Shown here one piece after another: positions 16,901 to 24,528 of a stretch of DNA of 38,900 bases. The stretch covers positions 1-38,900 of the forward strand of contig JAFYVA010000033.1 in NCBI GenBank assembly GCA_017549325.1, written 5' to 3'. This DNA is from Oscillospiraceae bacterium. Lineage in GTDB: Bacteria; Bacillota_A; Clostridia; Oscillospirales; Oscillospiraceae. Each line of letters starts with the position of its first letter. The first letter of the stretch is position 1. The notes below the pieces were generated by a model. The model searched no databases and was not told the origin of the DNA. It saw nothing but the letters and a program-made list of their open reading frames with translations. The position numbers and the translations under genes are program-made.

Positions 16901-17704
16901 GGTACCGGCAGAGGGGAAGGTGATTTGCGCATTTCCTTCTTCATCAGTGGTCACAGAACCGTCTGCTTCACCAAAGGTAGTGCCGTAATAGACCTCAAAT
17001 CCGTCAGCATCCTGCACCCAAGCAATGCCGTACATTAGGTCGCAGAAAGAGTGCTTCAGCTTAATGTCCAGAGCTTCGCCTGTGGTAGCGGCATAGTCGT
17101 GGGTGTAGTTATCATTTTCATCGGCAAAGAGGTGGAAGCCACCCAACATATCCCAGAGGAAGGCAAAGCAGCCGAAGCTTGCCACATCCAGAAAGTCGCC
17201 CGCCTCCAGTACGATACGGTCAGAGGTAGCGCCAACAGTATACCAATCACTGGTTTGGCTTTCATCCACAGGGAAATCACCGTTCTGGAAATACACCAGG
17301 TTCTCAGTAAAGCCAAAAATACCACCCTTGAAGTAGGAACTGCCCGGAAGCGCGTCAAAGTTCACCTCGCCCCAATCGCCGCCGTAGATCTCTTCATGGG
17401 CATAGATCAGCAACTGTAAAGCGGTGGTTTCATAATTGCCGTCCCCGTCCACATCATAGAGCATATTGTCCAGACCATACTCGACCAGATCGATGGTTTC
17501 AATTGCGGACATAGGGACAGGAACATAGGCAATGGGGTTGCCGTTTTTATCGTTGATATAATGACTGTCAAAGCTAATAGACAAATACACCACGTCCTCG
17601 GCCGAATTAGAGGCAAAGGCCGTGACGGGCAGCATACCGACGAGCATAATGACTGCCAGCAGCATGGCCAGCGTTCTTGAAAATTTATCTTTGATTCGTT
17701 TCAT
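13967..17704 (-). CDS. Large surface protein with alpha/alpha-barrel and helical repeats; predicted corrinoid-capture protein
   Basis: 1245 residues. Signal peptide 1-32 (AMLLAVIMLVGMLPVTAFAS). Residues 35-245 form a beta-rich domain with DUF4430-like traits (ETTALQLLIYAHEEIY, GFTENLVYFQNG, EAGDFLDV). Residues 246-310 resemble a small Ig-like domain. Three helical-hairpin repeats (327-385, 396-452, 461-515) precede an alpha/alpha-toroid domain (540-815) of the prenyltransferase/transcobalamin type, with TIWALIALDS, HDDNGWSL, VDITGMALVAL, LDNGGFPYG and TDQACYALVAY. Three more repeats (827-882, 886-940, 943-996) share V-x-DLI-A-x-IG-x-VT. A C-terminal domain (1080-1195) leads to one membrane anchor (1213-1232) and a basic tail. 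It probably captures corrinoid outside the membrane. Corrinoid binding is inferred, not shown. Confidence 0.85.
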   Translation of the reverse strand: MKRIKDKFSRTLAMLLAVIMLVGMLPVTAFASNSAEDVVYLSISFDSHYINDKNGNPIAYVPVPMSAIETIDLVEYGLDNMLYDVDGDGNYETTALQLLIYAHEEIYGGDWGEVNFDALPGSSYFKGGIFGFTENLVYFQNGDFPVDESQTSDWYTVGATSDRIVLEAGDFLDVASFGCFAFLWDMLGGFHLFADENDNYTHDYAATTGEALDIKLKHSFCDLMYGIAWVQDADGFEVYYGTTFGEADGSVTTDEEGNAQITFPSAGTYYIWCDGGVGSDDGTHSACDHYSETGEPCIVSSPAFAKVTVTGAGGNVGDTGNADQEAADKVIALIDAIGPIEEITLDSKEAIDAANAACNELTDAQKLLVGDGKLNTLVAAKEKLAQLQADKDAVDDVIEKINAIGNDVTLESEAAINTALAAYKALKNDELRKSVSNSTTLINAVTELARLKADAADRAAADAVIAKINAIGTVTLESEDAVAAARTAYAALSDEQKALVTNYEALTIAENSLKDFASVSTVLNDTMKKLANTVKEPAFGTNAGEWTVFSLARGGYFNADNKYFTDYYHRIAATVNKVAEEVNMNGALDKNKSTDNARLMVALSAIGRDATFVGGWDLVEAYAKNGINWIRKQGLNGTIWALIALDSNDYETPDDATIRQQCVDAILAAQHDDNGWSLITAKAQTSNVDITGMALVALYPYRDQPEVAEACEKAIAWMSESQLDNGGFPYGLGETSESCAWAIVAATTWGINPDTDPRFIKNGKSAVDNLLTYYVAADKMFAHQGTASNPMATDQACYALVAYSRFMNGEKALFDYSDVTFKETTKVEAVEDLIAAIGKVTVDSGDIIKAARAAYNTLTKDEKDLVSNYDDLEDAEEAYEDFAAAKTVMDLIAAIGKVTTGSEAKILKARNAYEKLTPAQKKLVSNYDDLEDAEEELEEAKVEYVEDLIASIGTVTKDSKQKIDRARSAYNGLSASNKKAVRNLNVLLAAEEAYKKLDEEPADKKTSETVKDLTVIAGKVDKQIESITEESTTGEILDILFAYETLTEGEKAAIGKTNTVAFLKQQVAQEIQTDAKTGIGVSGVDWHIRIAVEDPMDIAKVQSLQETLGKNTMLGLWDIHLEDIQQSAEIQPDGTVLVKIPLALLSDFTAFDGLAVVHYADDGTVEYLNSTVIGDCIAFNAVEFSYYAVVGYMGASPLDGMMSDEADGAAVTPWIIIGCCAVVLLGAAVYLGSKNRRQKAGEQIG

Positions 17705-17731
17705 ACGTTTCCTTTCTTTTGTGTGCTTTCT

Positions 17732-18976
17732 TTAGAAAACAGAGCCACCCACATCGGCACCCAGACCCTCGCAGGTGTAGCACCATACAATGGTGTCGCC
17801 GTTCTCAAGATCATAGCTGGAAGATCCGTAGTTGGGGAACCAGCCGTTGACCTTATACATCCATCCCGACAGCTCACCGCAGTCAAATTCATACAGGTGG
17901 TTGATGCCTTCGACATAGTAGCTGTCATAAATCGGCGTCCAGGAGTACTCGATCTGGATGCCGGCGCTGTCGCAGACGCGCTTGAGCACATCGAACACCG
18001 TTTCTCCCTCATCGAAACCGACCCGCGTCGTACCAAGGATCGTGCCGCTGGCGGGTACATAGCTCTCCTTACCCGGTGTCAGATTGCCCATGTTGTCGAG
18101 AATCGTATCACAGCGGATCTCGATGGCGCAGTAATACGATGCAGTGTCATACTCTTCGGTATCTTCGGTATCTTCCGTGTTGCTCTGGGCGCTATCAGTC
18201 GTTCCCGTTACAGCGCTTTCCTGCTTGGTGGCTTCCTGCTTGGCAGCCTCCTGCTGGGCGATCAGTTCCTGCTGAGCTTTCTGCTTCTCCGCCTCGCGCT
18301 GGGCGCGCACGGTGTCGAGATCAGCCTTGGTGAGGCAGAAGCTGTCGTCCATGCCGCAGGCCACCAGCTTTGCCATCTGACCCTCGCTGAGGCTGTTGGC
18401 AGCGAAGGCCGCCTGCTCCATGCCGCCGGCGACAAAGGTGGCGACATGGCCGGACTCGACGGTCATGCTCTCATCTCCCCGCGTCAGCGCAGCGCTGCCG
18501 GAGTATACATACACCATGCCGGAACCGGCCTGGGTGGACACGGACACGACAGCGCCGTCCAGCACCACTTGCGTATCGCCGGAGGTCGCCGTTACGTTCG
18601 TCATGTTGCGGGCATCGATCAGGGCATCCCCCTGCAGCACGGCCACCGTCAGCGCCTCGTCGGCGCGGACGATTGCGATCTCTGCGCTGCTATCCAGCGT
18701 GATACGCGATTTTTCTGCATCGGCAACGGTGAGGCCGGAGCCTTTCTTCGTATACAGAGTGTCCCCCTCACGGATGGCTGTCCCTGCATCGACCTCATAT
18801 GCGATGCCGTTTCGCTCGATCATGGCAATGCCGCTTTTCTCGCTGATCGACAGAAAAGAGGCATCGGTTTTCGTATCAAACCAGCCCTCGATGCTGCCCA
18901 CTGCCATGATGCCGCAGGCCACCGCCAACAGAATGGTCAGCACCATGCAGATATTCAGCAATTTTCTCTTTCTCAT
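17732..18976 (-). CDS. FecR-like and DUF4430 domain protein, predicted corrinoid-binding
   Basis: 414 residues. An N-terminal membrane anchor (7-27) leads to a FecR-like beta domain (about 45-195; TLDSSAEIAIVRADE, VESGHVATFVAGG). Next comes a charged, Gln/Ala/Glu-rich linker (220-275), then a C-terminal DUF4430 domain (280-405) with DEGETVFDVLKRVCDSAGI, GWMYKVNGWFPNYG and ENGDTIVWCY. DUF4430 is structurally related to the C-terminal domain of intrinsic factor and transcobalamin. It is the first gene after the cobalamin riboswitch, with AAGGAGG four bases before the ATG, and lies 27 bases ahead of the large barrel protein. Together the two may supply both halves of a transcobalamin-like clamp. 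Confidence 0.87.
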   Translation of the reverse strand: MRKRKLLNICMVLTILLAVACGIMAVGSIEGWFDTKTDASFLSISEKSGIAMIERNGIAYEVDAGTAIREGDTLYTKKGSGLTVADAEKSRITLDSSAEIAIVRADEALTVAVLQGDALIDARNMTNVTATSGDTQVVLDGAVVSVSTQAGSGMVYVYSGSAALTRGDESMTVESGHVATFVAGGMEQAAFAANSLSEGQMAKLVACGMDDSFCLTKADLDTVRAQREAEKQKAQQELIAQQEAAKQEATKQESAVTGTTDSAQSNTEDTEDTEEYDTASYYCAIEIRCDTILDNMGNLTPGKESYVPASGTILGTTRVGFDEGETVFDVLKRVCDSAGIQIEYSWTPIYDSYYVEGINHLYEFDCGELSGWMYKVNGWFPNYGSSSYDLENGDTIVWCYTCEGLGADVGGSVF

Positions 18977-19060
18977 GGTTCCTCCTTTTCACTTTCTATC
19001 TATTCAAAAGTGCACGTTTTCGAGGTTGACGGTCCCTCTGATGTTTCTCTCGGCAGAAAT

Positions 19061-19098
19061 AAAAAAACCGTGATAGGTAGACTACTCTCCTATCACGG
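19061..19098 (-). terminator. Terminator of the cobalamin riboswitch expression platform
   Basis: Read leftward, the arms CCGTGATAGG and CCTATCACGG surround an 11-base loop and are followed by seven Ts. It lies between the riboswitch and the first gene, where a ligand-controlled transcription stop is expected. Corrinoid binding would therefore switch the operon off. Confidence 0.9.
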
Positions 19099-19154
19099 CC
19101 AAATTTTTCGTGATACGGGCGCACCAATACGCCTCGTTTCGTTTCTTTCAACAT

Positions 19155-19352
19155 CATAGGTCTCCTGGCTTATGTAATGTGAAATTCTTTCGAATCTCGC
19201 GTTTGCTGTTCAGCCTTCTCAGCTTGCGCCAATGACCGACTCGCGTCACGAACAGCATCCTCTTACAAATACAGTATTCTGGCTATGCCCCGGATTCACA
19301 CCGGATTCCCTCATCCCTGCGTCTCGTGCACTTTGACACGCAGGGACATGGT
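19155..19352 (-). promoter_or_regulatory. Cobalamin riboswitch
   Basis: Read leftward, the conserved core GGGAATCCGGTGTGAATCC (within 19287-19310) is followed by GGGGC, then ATAGCCAG, a variable region, and the B12 box GCCAGGAGACCT (19169-19158). A stem CCCTGCGT/ACGCAGGG (19315-19345) stands at the 5' side. These are the hallmarks of the AdoCbl/cobalamin riboswitch family. The terminator downstream makes it a transcriptional off-switch for the surface-protein/ECF operon. The outer boundaries are approximate. Confidence 0.93.
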
Positions 19353-19454
19353 TAAAATATGATTTGTTTTATTCAGTTTTGCTCTGCCGATTCGTTTGAT
19401 TTTCGGCATTCCGAAATGGTATCGCTTTTGCCAATCCTATACTATTCCTGTTTT

Positions 19455-19607
19455 GGACAAAAAACAAGCCCCCACAGGCACAATCGGCGTTTTGCATAAA
19501 CCCGAGCGCGTTTTGTCCTGTTTTTCAATATTGATTTTATGCGGTTATACATGGGGGCGCAGACGCCTTCCCCCCTCTTCCCCTTTCGTCCCGACAACCG
19601 CATAAAA
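19455..19607. repeat. Structured intergenic region with long inverted repeats
   Basis: GGACAAAA (19455-19462) pairs with TTTTGTCC (19511-19518). TTTTATGCGGTT (19535-19546) pairs with AACCGCATAAAA (19596-19607) around a 49-base centre that can itself fold (GGGGGCG...CGCC...CCCC). The region lies between the upstream side of the riboswitch operon and the end of the reductase gene. No convincing coding sequence was seen. It may be a small RNA or the remnant of a small inverted-repeat element. Confidence 0.45.
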
Positions 19608-19653
19608 AAGAGAGCCTTTAGTCGATTTTTCGCAAAAAAATATGATTTCGAAA

Positions 19654-19674
19654 GGATTTTTCTTCGAAAAATCC
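19654..19674. other. Short perfect hairpin
   Basis: GGATTTTT and AAAAATCC flank a CTTCG loop, just beyond the terminator of the reductase operon. No role is assigned. Confidence 0.4.
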
Positions 19675-19677
19675 GGC

Positions 19678-19712
19678 AAAAAACAGGCCGCTCCCGTTGG
19701 AACAGCCTGTTT
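19678..19712 (-). terminator. Terminator of the amino-acid importer/reductase operon
   Basis: Read leftward, AAACAGGC and GCCTGTTT enclose a 16-base loop and run into six Ts. It stands 31 bases beyond the reductase stop codon. Confidence 0.8.
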
Positions 19713-19742
19713 CTTTTCATGTTGTTTTCCCGGTCTTCGGCA

Positions 19743-21773
19743 TTACACCTGCATGGCGGCATAGTAGCCGGTGGTGGAGGTGTTGTAGATGGTGCCGGGC
19801 TTTTTGCAGTCGCCGATGAAGATGACATCGCGGGCCAGTCCCTCAAAGGCGGCCAGCGCCTGCTTGTCGGGCTTAAGTCCCGTGGCGAGAATGACGGTGT
19901 CGGCGCCGATAAAGCTCCGCTTGCCGTCCTTGCCCTCCACCTCGATGCCGTTTTCGTGGATGGCCACGCAGCGGGTGGCGGTGTGGATATGGACGGTGTC
20001 CTTCTCCGGCGTCTCCACGGTGCTCTTGCTGGACATATCCCACTCGTGGTTGACATAATAAAGAGTGATGTCGCGCTGATCGGGATAGTCGAACTTGTCG
20101 GCCTCCATCAGCTCCTCGCCCATCTCCACCAGATCCACCTCACGGCCCATGGTGTGAAGCTGAATGGTGGCCTCGCAGCCCACGGTACCGCCGCCGACGA
20201 TGACGGCGTGCTGACCCACCTTGTCCTCGTTGCCGAACAGGTCGGAGCAGTGGAGGACGCCGGGGAGATCGGCACCGGGGATGTTGGGATAGAAGTTGGG
20301 TGCACCCACGGCCACCACCAGCGCATCGGGCTTGTGGGCCTGAATATTCTCGGCCGTGGCCTCGGTGTTGAGGCAGATCTGAATGTTCTCCCGCTTGTTC
20401 ACCTGCGTGATGAGATAGTCGCGGTAGCGGCGCAGATCGTGTTTGAAGCCCACATGGTCGGTAAAGCTCAGTCTACCGCCCAGTTTCTCGCCCTTCTCCA
20501 TCAGCACCACATCGTGTCCCTTTAGCGCCAGCTCGTTGGCCGCCTGCATACCGGCGGGGCCGCCGCCCACCACCACGACCTTCTTCTTGGTCTGAGGCAG
20601 TGTGCTCTGGGGCAGCGTCTGATACAACACGCGGGAGGGGTTGACCGAGCAGGTGCGATGACCGGAGAAGTTGACACTCTCGGCCAGACAGCGCAGGCAG
20701 CGGATGCAGGGGCGGATGTCCTCGGCACAGCCGTTGTGTGCCTTGGCCGCCCAGTCGTTATCGGCGATCACGGCGCGGGCCATGGCCACCATGTCGCAGT
20801 CACCGTTGGCGATGAGGGCATCTGCCATGGCCGGATCGGCGATACCGCCGATGGCCTCCACCACCTTGTCGGGGAAGTGCTTCTTCACCTCGCGGGCCAG
20901 ATAGGCATTGACGCCGTGGCTGACGAAGGCGGAGGGGAAGAGGAAATTGCTGGACTGGATGTTGTCCACCTTACCGGCGGAGCAGTGGATGATGTCCACA
21001 TAGGGGGCCAACACATTGATGGAACGGATGGACTCGTCCAGTGTGGCGCCACCCTCTACCAGCTCGGCAACGGAATAGCGCATGGAGATGAGCATATCGG
21101 GGCCGACCCGGTCGCGGATGGCCTTGAGCACCATAGCCACGAAGCGGGCGCGGTTTTCCGGCGTACCGCCGAAGTCATCCTCACGCTTGTTGGCGATGGG
21201 AGAGAGAAACTTGCCCAGCAGCCAGTTGTGGGCGGCATGGATGTTGATGATGTCGAAGCCGCCCAGCTTTGCCACATACGCCGCGTTGGCAAAATACTCT
21301 GCCACGCGCTCCATCTCGGGCACATCCATGGGGACGACGATGCGGCCGTCGGCCTTCTCCTCGTACATGGGGCCCAGTACCTTGTTGCCCTCAAAGGGGG
21401 TGGACATATCGCCGCCATGGTTCAGCTCCAGGCTGGCCAGTGCACCGTAAGCGTGGACGTTGTCGCTCATCAGGTGCAGCACGGGCAACTGATGGTTGTG
21501 CAGACGGTCGGTGTAAAAGTCGAATGCGTAGCGCAGGGCACCCAGCTGATAGCGGGGGTCTACACCCAGATGTCCGGTATTGACGATACCGGCGCCGCCG
21601 CGTGCCAGCAGACCCATGTATTGCGCCTGATATTCCGAGGCGTTATCATAGCCGTTCATACCGGGCTGGACACCATGGGCGCTGGCCTGCGCCGAGGCCA
21701 CCACACGGTTCTTCACCCGATGCCCATTGATCTCAATGGGGCTGAACAGATGCGGATACGGATAGGTACTCAT
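19743..21773 (-). CDS. FAD/FMN-dependent oxidoreductase, Old Yellow Enzyme/2,4-dienoyl-CoA reductase type
   Basis: 676 residues, the full family length. The N-terminal FMN TIM barrel has IHAAHNWLLGKFLSPIANKR (His179, His182) and FGGTPENRAR. A 4Fe-4S cluster is expected from Cys356, Cys359, Cys362 and Cys375 (C-x2-C-x2-C-x12-C). The C-terminal part has an FAD motif (VVVVGGGPAGMQAA) and an NAD(P)H motif (AVIVGGGTVGCEA). Electrons would run from NAD(P)H through FAD and Fe-S to FMN and then to an enoyl, enone, nitro or trimethylamine-type substrate. It is the last gene of an operon with a polar amino-acid importer, 15 bases after the binding-protein gene, so the imported compound or a derivative may be its substrate. 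Confidence 0.95.
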   Translation of the reverse strand: MSTYPYPHLFSPIEINGHRVKNRVVASAQASAHGVQPGMNGYDNASEYQAQYMGLLARGGAGIVNTGHLGVDPRYQLGALRYAFDFYTDRLHNHQLPVLHLMSDNVHAYGALASLELNHGGDMSTPFEGNKVLGPMYEEKADGRIVVPMDVPEMERVAEYFANAAYVAKLGGFDIINIHAAHNWLLGKFLSPIANKREDDFGGTPENRARFVAMVLKAIRDRVGPDMLISMRYSVAELVEGGATLDESIRSINVLAPYVDIIHCSAGKVDNIQSSNFLFPSAFVSHGVNAYLAREVKKHFPDKVVEAIGGIADPAMADALIANGDCDMVAMARAVIADNDWAAKAHNGCAEDIRPCIRCLRCLAESVNFSGHRTCSVNPSRVLYQTLPQSTLPQTKKKVVVVGGGPAGMQAANELALKGHDVVLMEKGEKLGGRLSFTDHVGFKHDLRRYRDYLITQVNKRENIQICLNTEATAENIQAHKPDALVVAVGAPNFYPNIPGADLPGVLHCSDLFGNEDKVGQHAVIVGGGTVGCEATIQLHTMGREVDLVEMGEELMEADKFDYPDQRDITLYYVNHEWDMSSKSTVETPEKDTVHIHTATRCVAIHENGIEVEGKDGKRSFIGADTVILATGLKPDKQALAAFEGLARDVIFIGDCKKPGTIYNTSTTGYYAAMQV

Positions 21774-21788
21774 CGCTCGCCTTTCTGC

Positions 21789-22634
21789 TTACTCAGCGTT
21801 GGCCAGAGCCTGTGCCTCGGTGACATACTGCTCGATGAGGCCCTGAGCCTTCATGTTTGCCAGCTGCTCATTGAGGAAGGCCAGGAAGTCAGCCTGATCC
21901 TTGGGGATAGCGCCGGAGAAGCCGGCCTCGTTCATGGGGAAGCCCACATCCTGGATCATCAGGTCATCGTTGGCGGTCACATAGGGGATGGCGGTCATGG
22001 AGGTGGTCTGGACGGCGTCGATCTTACCGGCCTTGAGCTCCATCACCAGATCCTGGTTCTTCACCAGACCCACCACGCAATCCTCACCGTAGGACTCGGC
22101 GGCCAGCTTGTAGGGGTCGGAACCGGTCTGGGCGCCCACCTTGTGGCCAACCAGAGACTCGATGGTGGTGAACTTCTCGGCATCGACCTTGCGGATCATG
22201 ACGATCTGGTCGTTGGCGAAGATGATGTCGGTGAAGTCGGCCACCTTGCGTCTCTCGTCATTGGCGGTCATACCGGCCATGACCAGATCAAACTCACCCT
22301 CGTTCAGGCCGATCAGCAGGCTGTCGAAGGGCATATCCACAACCTTCAGCGTCACGCCGAGCGCATCGGCAAAGTACTGGGAGATGGCGATATCAAAGCC
22401 CACGATGGTGTCCACGCCATCGATCTCGGTGTGGAACTCATAGGGAGGATAGTCAGCGGAAGTACCGACGACCAGCTCACCCTTGGCCTTGATGGCGTCA
22501 ATGGTGGGCGTCTCGGAGACGACGGGAGCGTCGGAATCGGCAGGAGCATCGGTGTCGGCGGGAGCCTTTGCACCGCAGGCAATCAGACCCAGAGCCATAA
22601 TCAGGGCCAGAATCAGAGCAAGAACCTTTTTCAT
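21789..22634 (-). CDS. Polar amino-acid ABC transporter substrate-binding lipoprotein
   Basis: 281 residues. The signal peptide MKKVLALILALIMALGLIAC carries a lipobox ending at Cys20. An acidic Ala/Asp/Pro-rich linker precedes a family-3 solute-binding domain beginning AIKAKGELVVGTSADYPPYEF, with VGFDIAISQYFADALG and VMAGMTANDERRKVADFTD. The ADYPPYEF and TANDERR segments normally contact the amino-acid ligand. It works with the permease (23434) and ATPase (22692) upstream in the same operon. The ligand could be an ordinary polar amino acid or an analogue; the attached reductase gene hints at a specialised compound. Confidence 0.95.
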   Translation of the reverse strand: MKKVLALILALIMALGLIACGAKAPADTDAPADSDAPVVSETPTIDAIKAKGELVVGTSADYPPYEFHTEIDGVDTIVGFDIAISQYFADALGVTLKVVDMPFDSLLIGLNEGEFDLVMAGMTANDERRKVADFTDIIFANDQIVMIRKVDAEKFTTIESLVGHKVGAQTGSDPYKLAAESYGEDCVVGLVKNQDLVMELKAGKIDAVQTTSMTAIPYVTANDDLMIQDVGFPMNEAGFSGAIPKDQADFLAFLNEQLANMKAQGLIEQYVTEAQALANAE

Positions 22635-22691
22635 GTTTTTTACCTCTCAATTTAATAGTGTTTTTATTTCGCGGAAGGACGGTGCGATCCG

Positions 22692-23444
22692 TTAGATAAC
22701 ATTGATCACTTTCGACAGGAATTCCTGTGTGCGGGGGTTTTGGGGATGGTCGAAGATCTCGGCGGGGCTGCCCTGTTCGAGGATGTGACCCTCGTCCATG
22801 AACAGCACGCGGCTGGCCACCTTCTGGGCGAAGCCCATCTCGTGGGTGACCACCACCATGGTGATGCCCTCGTTGGCCAGATCGTGGATGACCTGCAGCA
22901 CCTCGCCCACCATTTCCGGGTCGAGGGCGGAGGTGGGTTCGTCGAAGAGCAGCACCTCCGGCTCCATGGCCAGTGCGCGGGCGATGGCCACACGCTGCTT
23001 CTGACCGCCGGAGAGCTGAGCCGGATATGCCTCAGCCTTATCGGCAAGGCCCACGCGCTGCAGCAGCTCCATCGCCGTTTTCTGCGCCTGCTCGGCGGAA
23101 AGGCGCTTTACCTTCTGCTGGGAGATGGTCAGATTCTCCAGCACATTGAGGTTGTTGAACAGATTGAACTGCTGGAACACCATGCCCACCTTCTGGCGGT
23201 GGCGGTTCTCGTTGAAGCCCTTGGCGGTGATGTTCTCGCCCTTGTAGAAAATCTGTCCCGCGGTGGGCTGCTCCAACAGGTTGAGGCATCGGATGAAGGT
23301 GGACTTACCGGAGCCGGAGGGGCCGATGATGACCACCACATCGCCTTTGCAGATGGTCTCGTCAATATCCTTCAGGACTTTTACCTCACCGAAGTTCTTG
23401 CAAAGACCGCGGATGTCAAATAAAATCTCCTTCTCAGCGTTCAC
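22692..23444 (-). CDS. Polar amino-acid ABC transporter ATP-binding protein (GlnQ/HisP type)
   Basis: 250 residues. Walker [10 protein letters not shown] at 41-49, signature [15 protein letters not shown], Walker [20 protein letters not shown] and switch TMVVVTHEM. Length and motifs fit the GlnQ class. It overlaps the permease gene by 11 bases and drives import of the ligand bound by the lipoprotein downstream. Confidence 0.96.
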   Translation of the reverse strand: MNAEKEILFDIRGLCKNFGEVKVLKDIDETICKGDVVVIIGPSGSGKSTFIRCLNLLEQPTAGQIFYKGENITAKGFNENRHRQKVGMVFQQFNLFNNLNVLENLTISQQKVKRLSAEQAQKTAMELLQRVGLADKAEAYPAQLSGGQKQRVAIARALAMEPEVLLFDEPTSALDPEMVGEVLQVIHDLANEGITMVVVTHEMGFAQKVASRVLFMDEGHILEQGSPAEIFDHPQNPRTQEFLSKVINVI

Positions 23445-24114
23445 TTCTCTTCATCCTCCTTTCAAAGATGTTCATACCCTTGCCAAGGACGATGTTGAGG
23501 ATCAGGTAGATGATGGCGGAGATGTAGTAGCAAGGCAGGGGGTTATAGGTAGAGGTGACCACGATACCGTTGTTATACATCAGGTCACTGATACCCAAGT
23601 ACTGGATGATGGCCGTCTCCTTCACCATGGTGACGAACTCGTTGCCGATGGCGGGGAGAATGTTCTTGATGGCCTGGGGCATCACGATGTAGCGCATAGC
23701 CTGTCCCGAGGTCATACCGCAGGAGCGGGCCGCCTCCATCTGTCCGGGGTCCACCGCCTGAATGCCGGAGCGGATGATCTCCGCCACATAGGAGGCCGAG
23801 TTCAGCGCCAGGGCGATGATACAGGGGATGATGCGCTCTAAGTCCACACCGAAGATGCTGCCGGTGGGATAGGGCAGGAAGTCCAGCTGATAGTACACGA
23901 TGTACAGCTGTACCAGCATGGGTGTACCGCGCAGGACGGTGATGTATAATTTTGCGAATCCGCTGAGGATCTTACTCTTGGACAGTCGCAGCAGGGCAAT
24001 GATACAGCCCAGGATCGTTCCCAGCAAAACGGTGACCAGCGCCACCACGATGGTGGTTCGGGTACCTCGCAGGAAGTATTCATAATACTGAGTAAAGATT
24101 TCGATAATATTCAT
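23434..24114 (-). CDS. Polar amino-acid ABC transporter permease (HisM/GlnP type)
   Basis: 226 residues with about five membrane helices. The EAA-type loop [20 protein letters not shown] contacts the ATPase. The chosen ATG at 24114 has AGAGG four bases upstream; an ATG four codons earlier lacks a ribosome site. It is first in a four-gene operon (permease, ATPase, binding lipoprotein, flavin reductase) behind a near-consensus promoter. Confidence 0.95.
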   Translation of the reverse strand: MNIIEIFTQYYEYFLRGTRTTIVVALVTVLLGTILGCIIALLRLSKSKILSGFAKLYITVLRGTPMLVQLYIVYYQLDFLPYPTGSIFGVDLERIIPCIIALALNSASYVAEIIRSGIQAVDPGQMEAARSCGMTSGQAMRYIVMPQAIKNILPAIGNEFVTMVKETAIIQYLGISDLMYNNGIVVTSTYNPLPCYYISAIIYLILNIVLGKGMNIFERRMKRSER

Positions 24115-24175
24115 GGTGCCTCTCATGCATGTTTTCGGAACGGAATACGCAGAACATATTCAAAACCGTGCCATC

Positions 24176-24204
24176 AGTATAGGACAAAGGGCCGTTGCTG
24201 TCAA
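24176..24204 (-). promoter_or_regulatory. Promoter of the amino-acid importer/reductase operon
   Basis: Read leftward: TTGACA, a 17-base spacer and TATACT, about 60 bases before the permease start. Eleven of twelve bases match consensus. Confidence 0.85.
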
Positions 24205-24456
24205 TGTGTTTCACGGATTTTTATTCACGGTTTTTCAGTTTTATGCAAATATATAAAAAGAACAACAGGATTGGCCGGAATATGTGTAACATTATTCAAG
24301 AGCAACCGCAAGGTTGCGCCAGTGTCGGTAAAAGCGGCATACGCTGAACGAGCAGGCGCTCATTTTTGCGCTTCCACAGGGCAAAATGCCCTTTCTTCTG
24401 CACGCGGGGACAGGTGAATTTTCCCGTTTTAGCCTGTTTCTTTTCAAACTTTTCTC
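24205..24456. other. Divergent intergenic region with several hairpins, no gene seen
   Basis: This 252-base gap between two divergent promoters holds a GCAACC/GGTTGC hairpin with a GCAA loop (about 24303-24318), an AGGGCA/TGCCCT hairpin (about 24377-24391) and a CGGGGACAGG...CCCG fold. The hairpins lie upstream of both predicted promoters, so they are not obvious leader elements. No open frame with a ribosome site was found. Confidence 0.5.
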
Positions 24457-24486
24457 TTGGCAAGCGGTGCCGTGGTGGTGTATAAT
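24457..24486 (+). promoter_or_regulatory. Promoter of the zinc-ribbon/CDF operon
   Basis: TTGGCA (24457-24462), an 18-base spacer and a perfect TATAAT (24481-24486). The ribosome site AAAAGGAG follows 24 bases later. Confidence 0.8.
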
Positions 24487-24528
24487 GAGATATTCAATGA
24501 AGTATTCGGTAAAAGGAGCGTTTCAACG

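Noticed and set aside
24303..24456. A Ni/Co-type riboswitch ahead of the metal-exporter operon
   Set aside because: The hairpins lie upstream of the predicted TTGGCA/TATAAT promoter, so they are not in the transcript, and the expected conserved core was not found.
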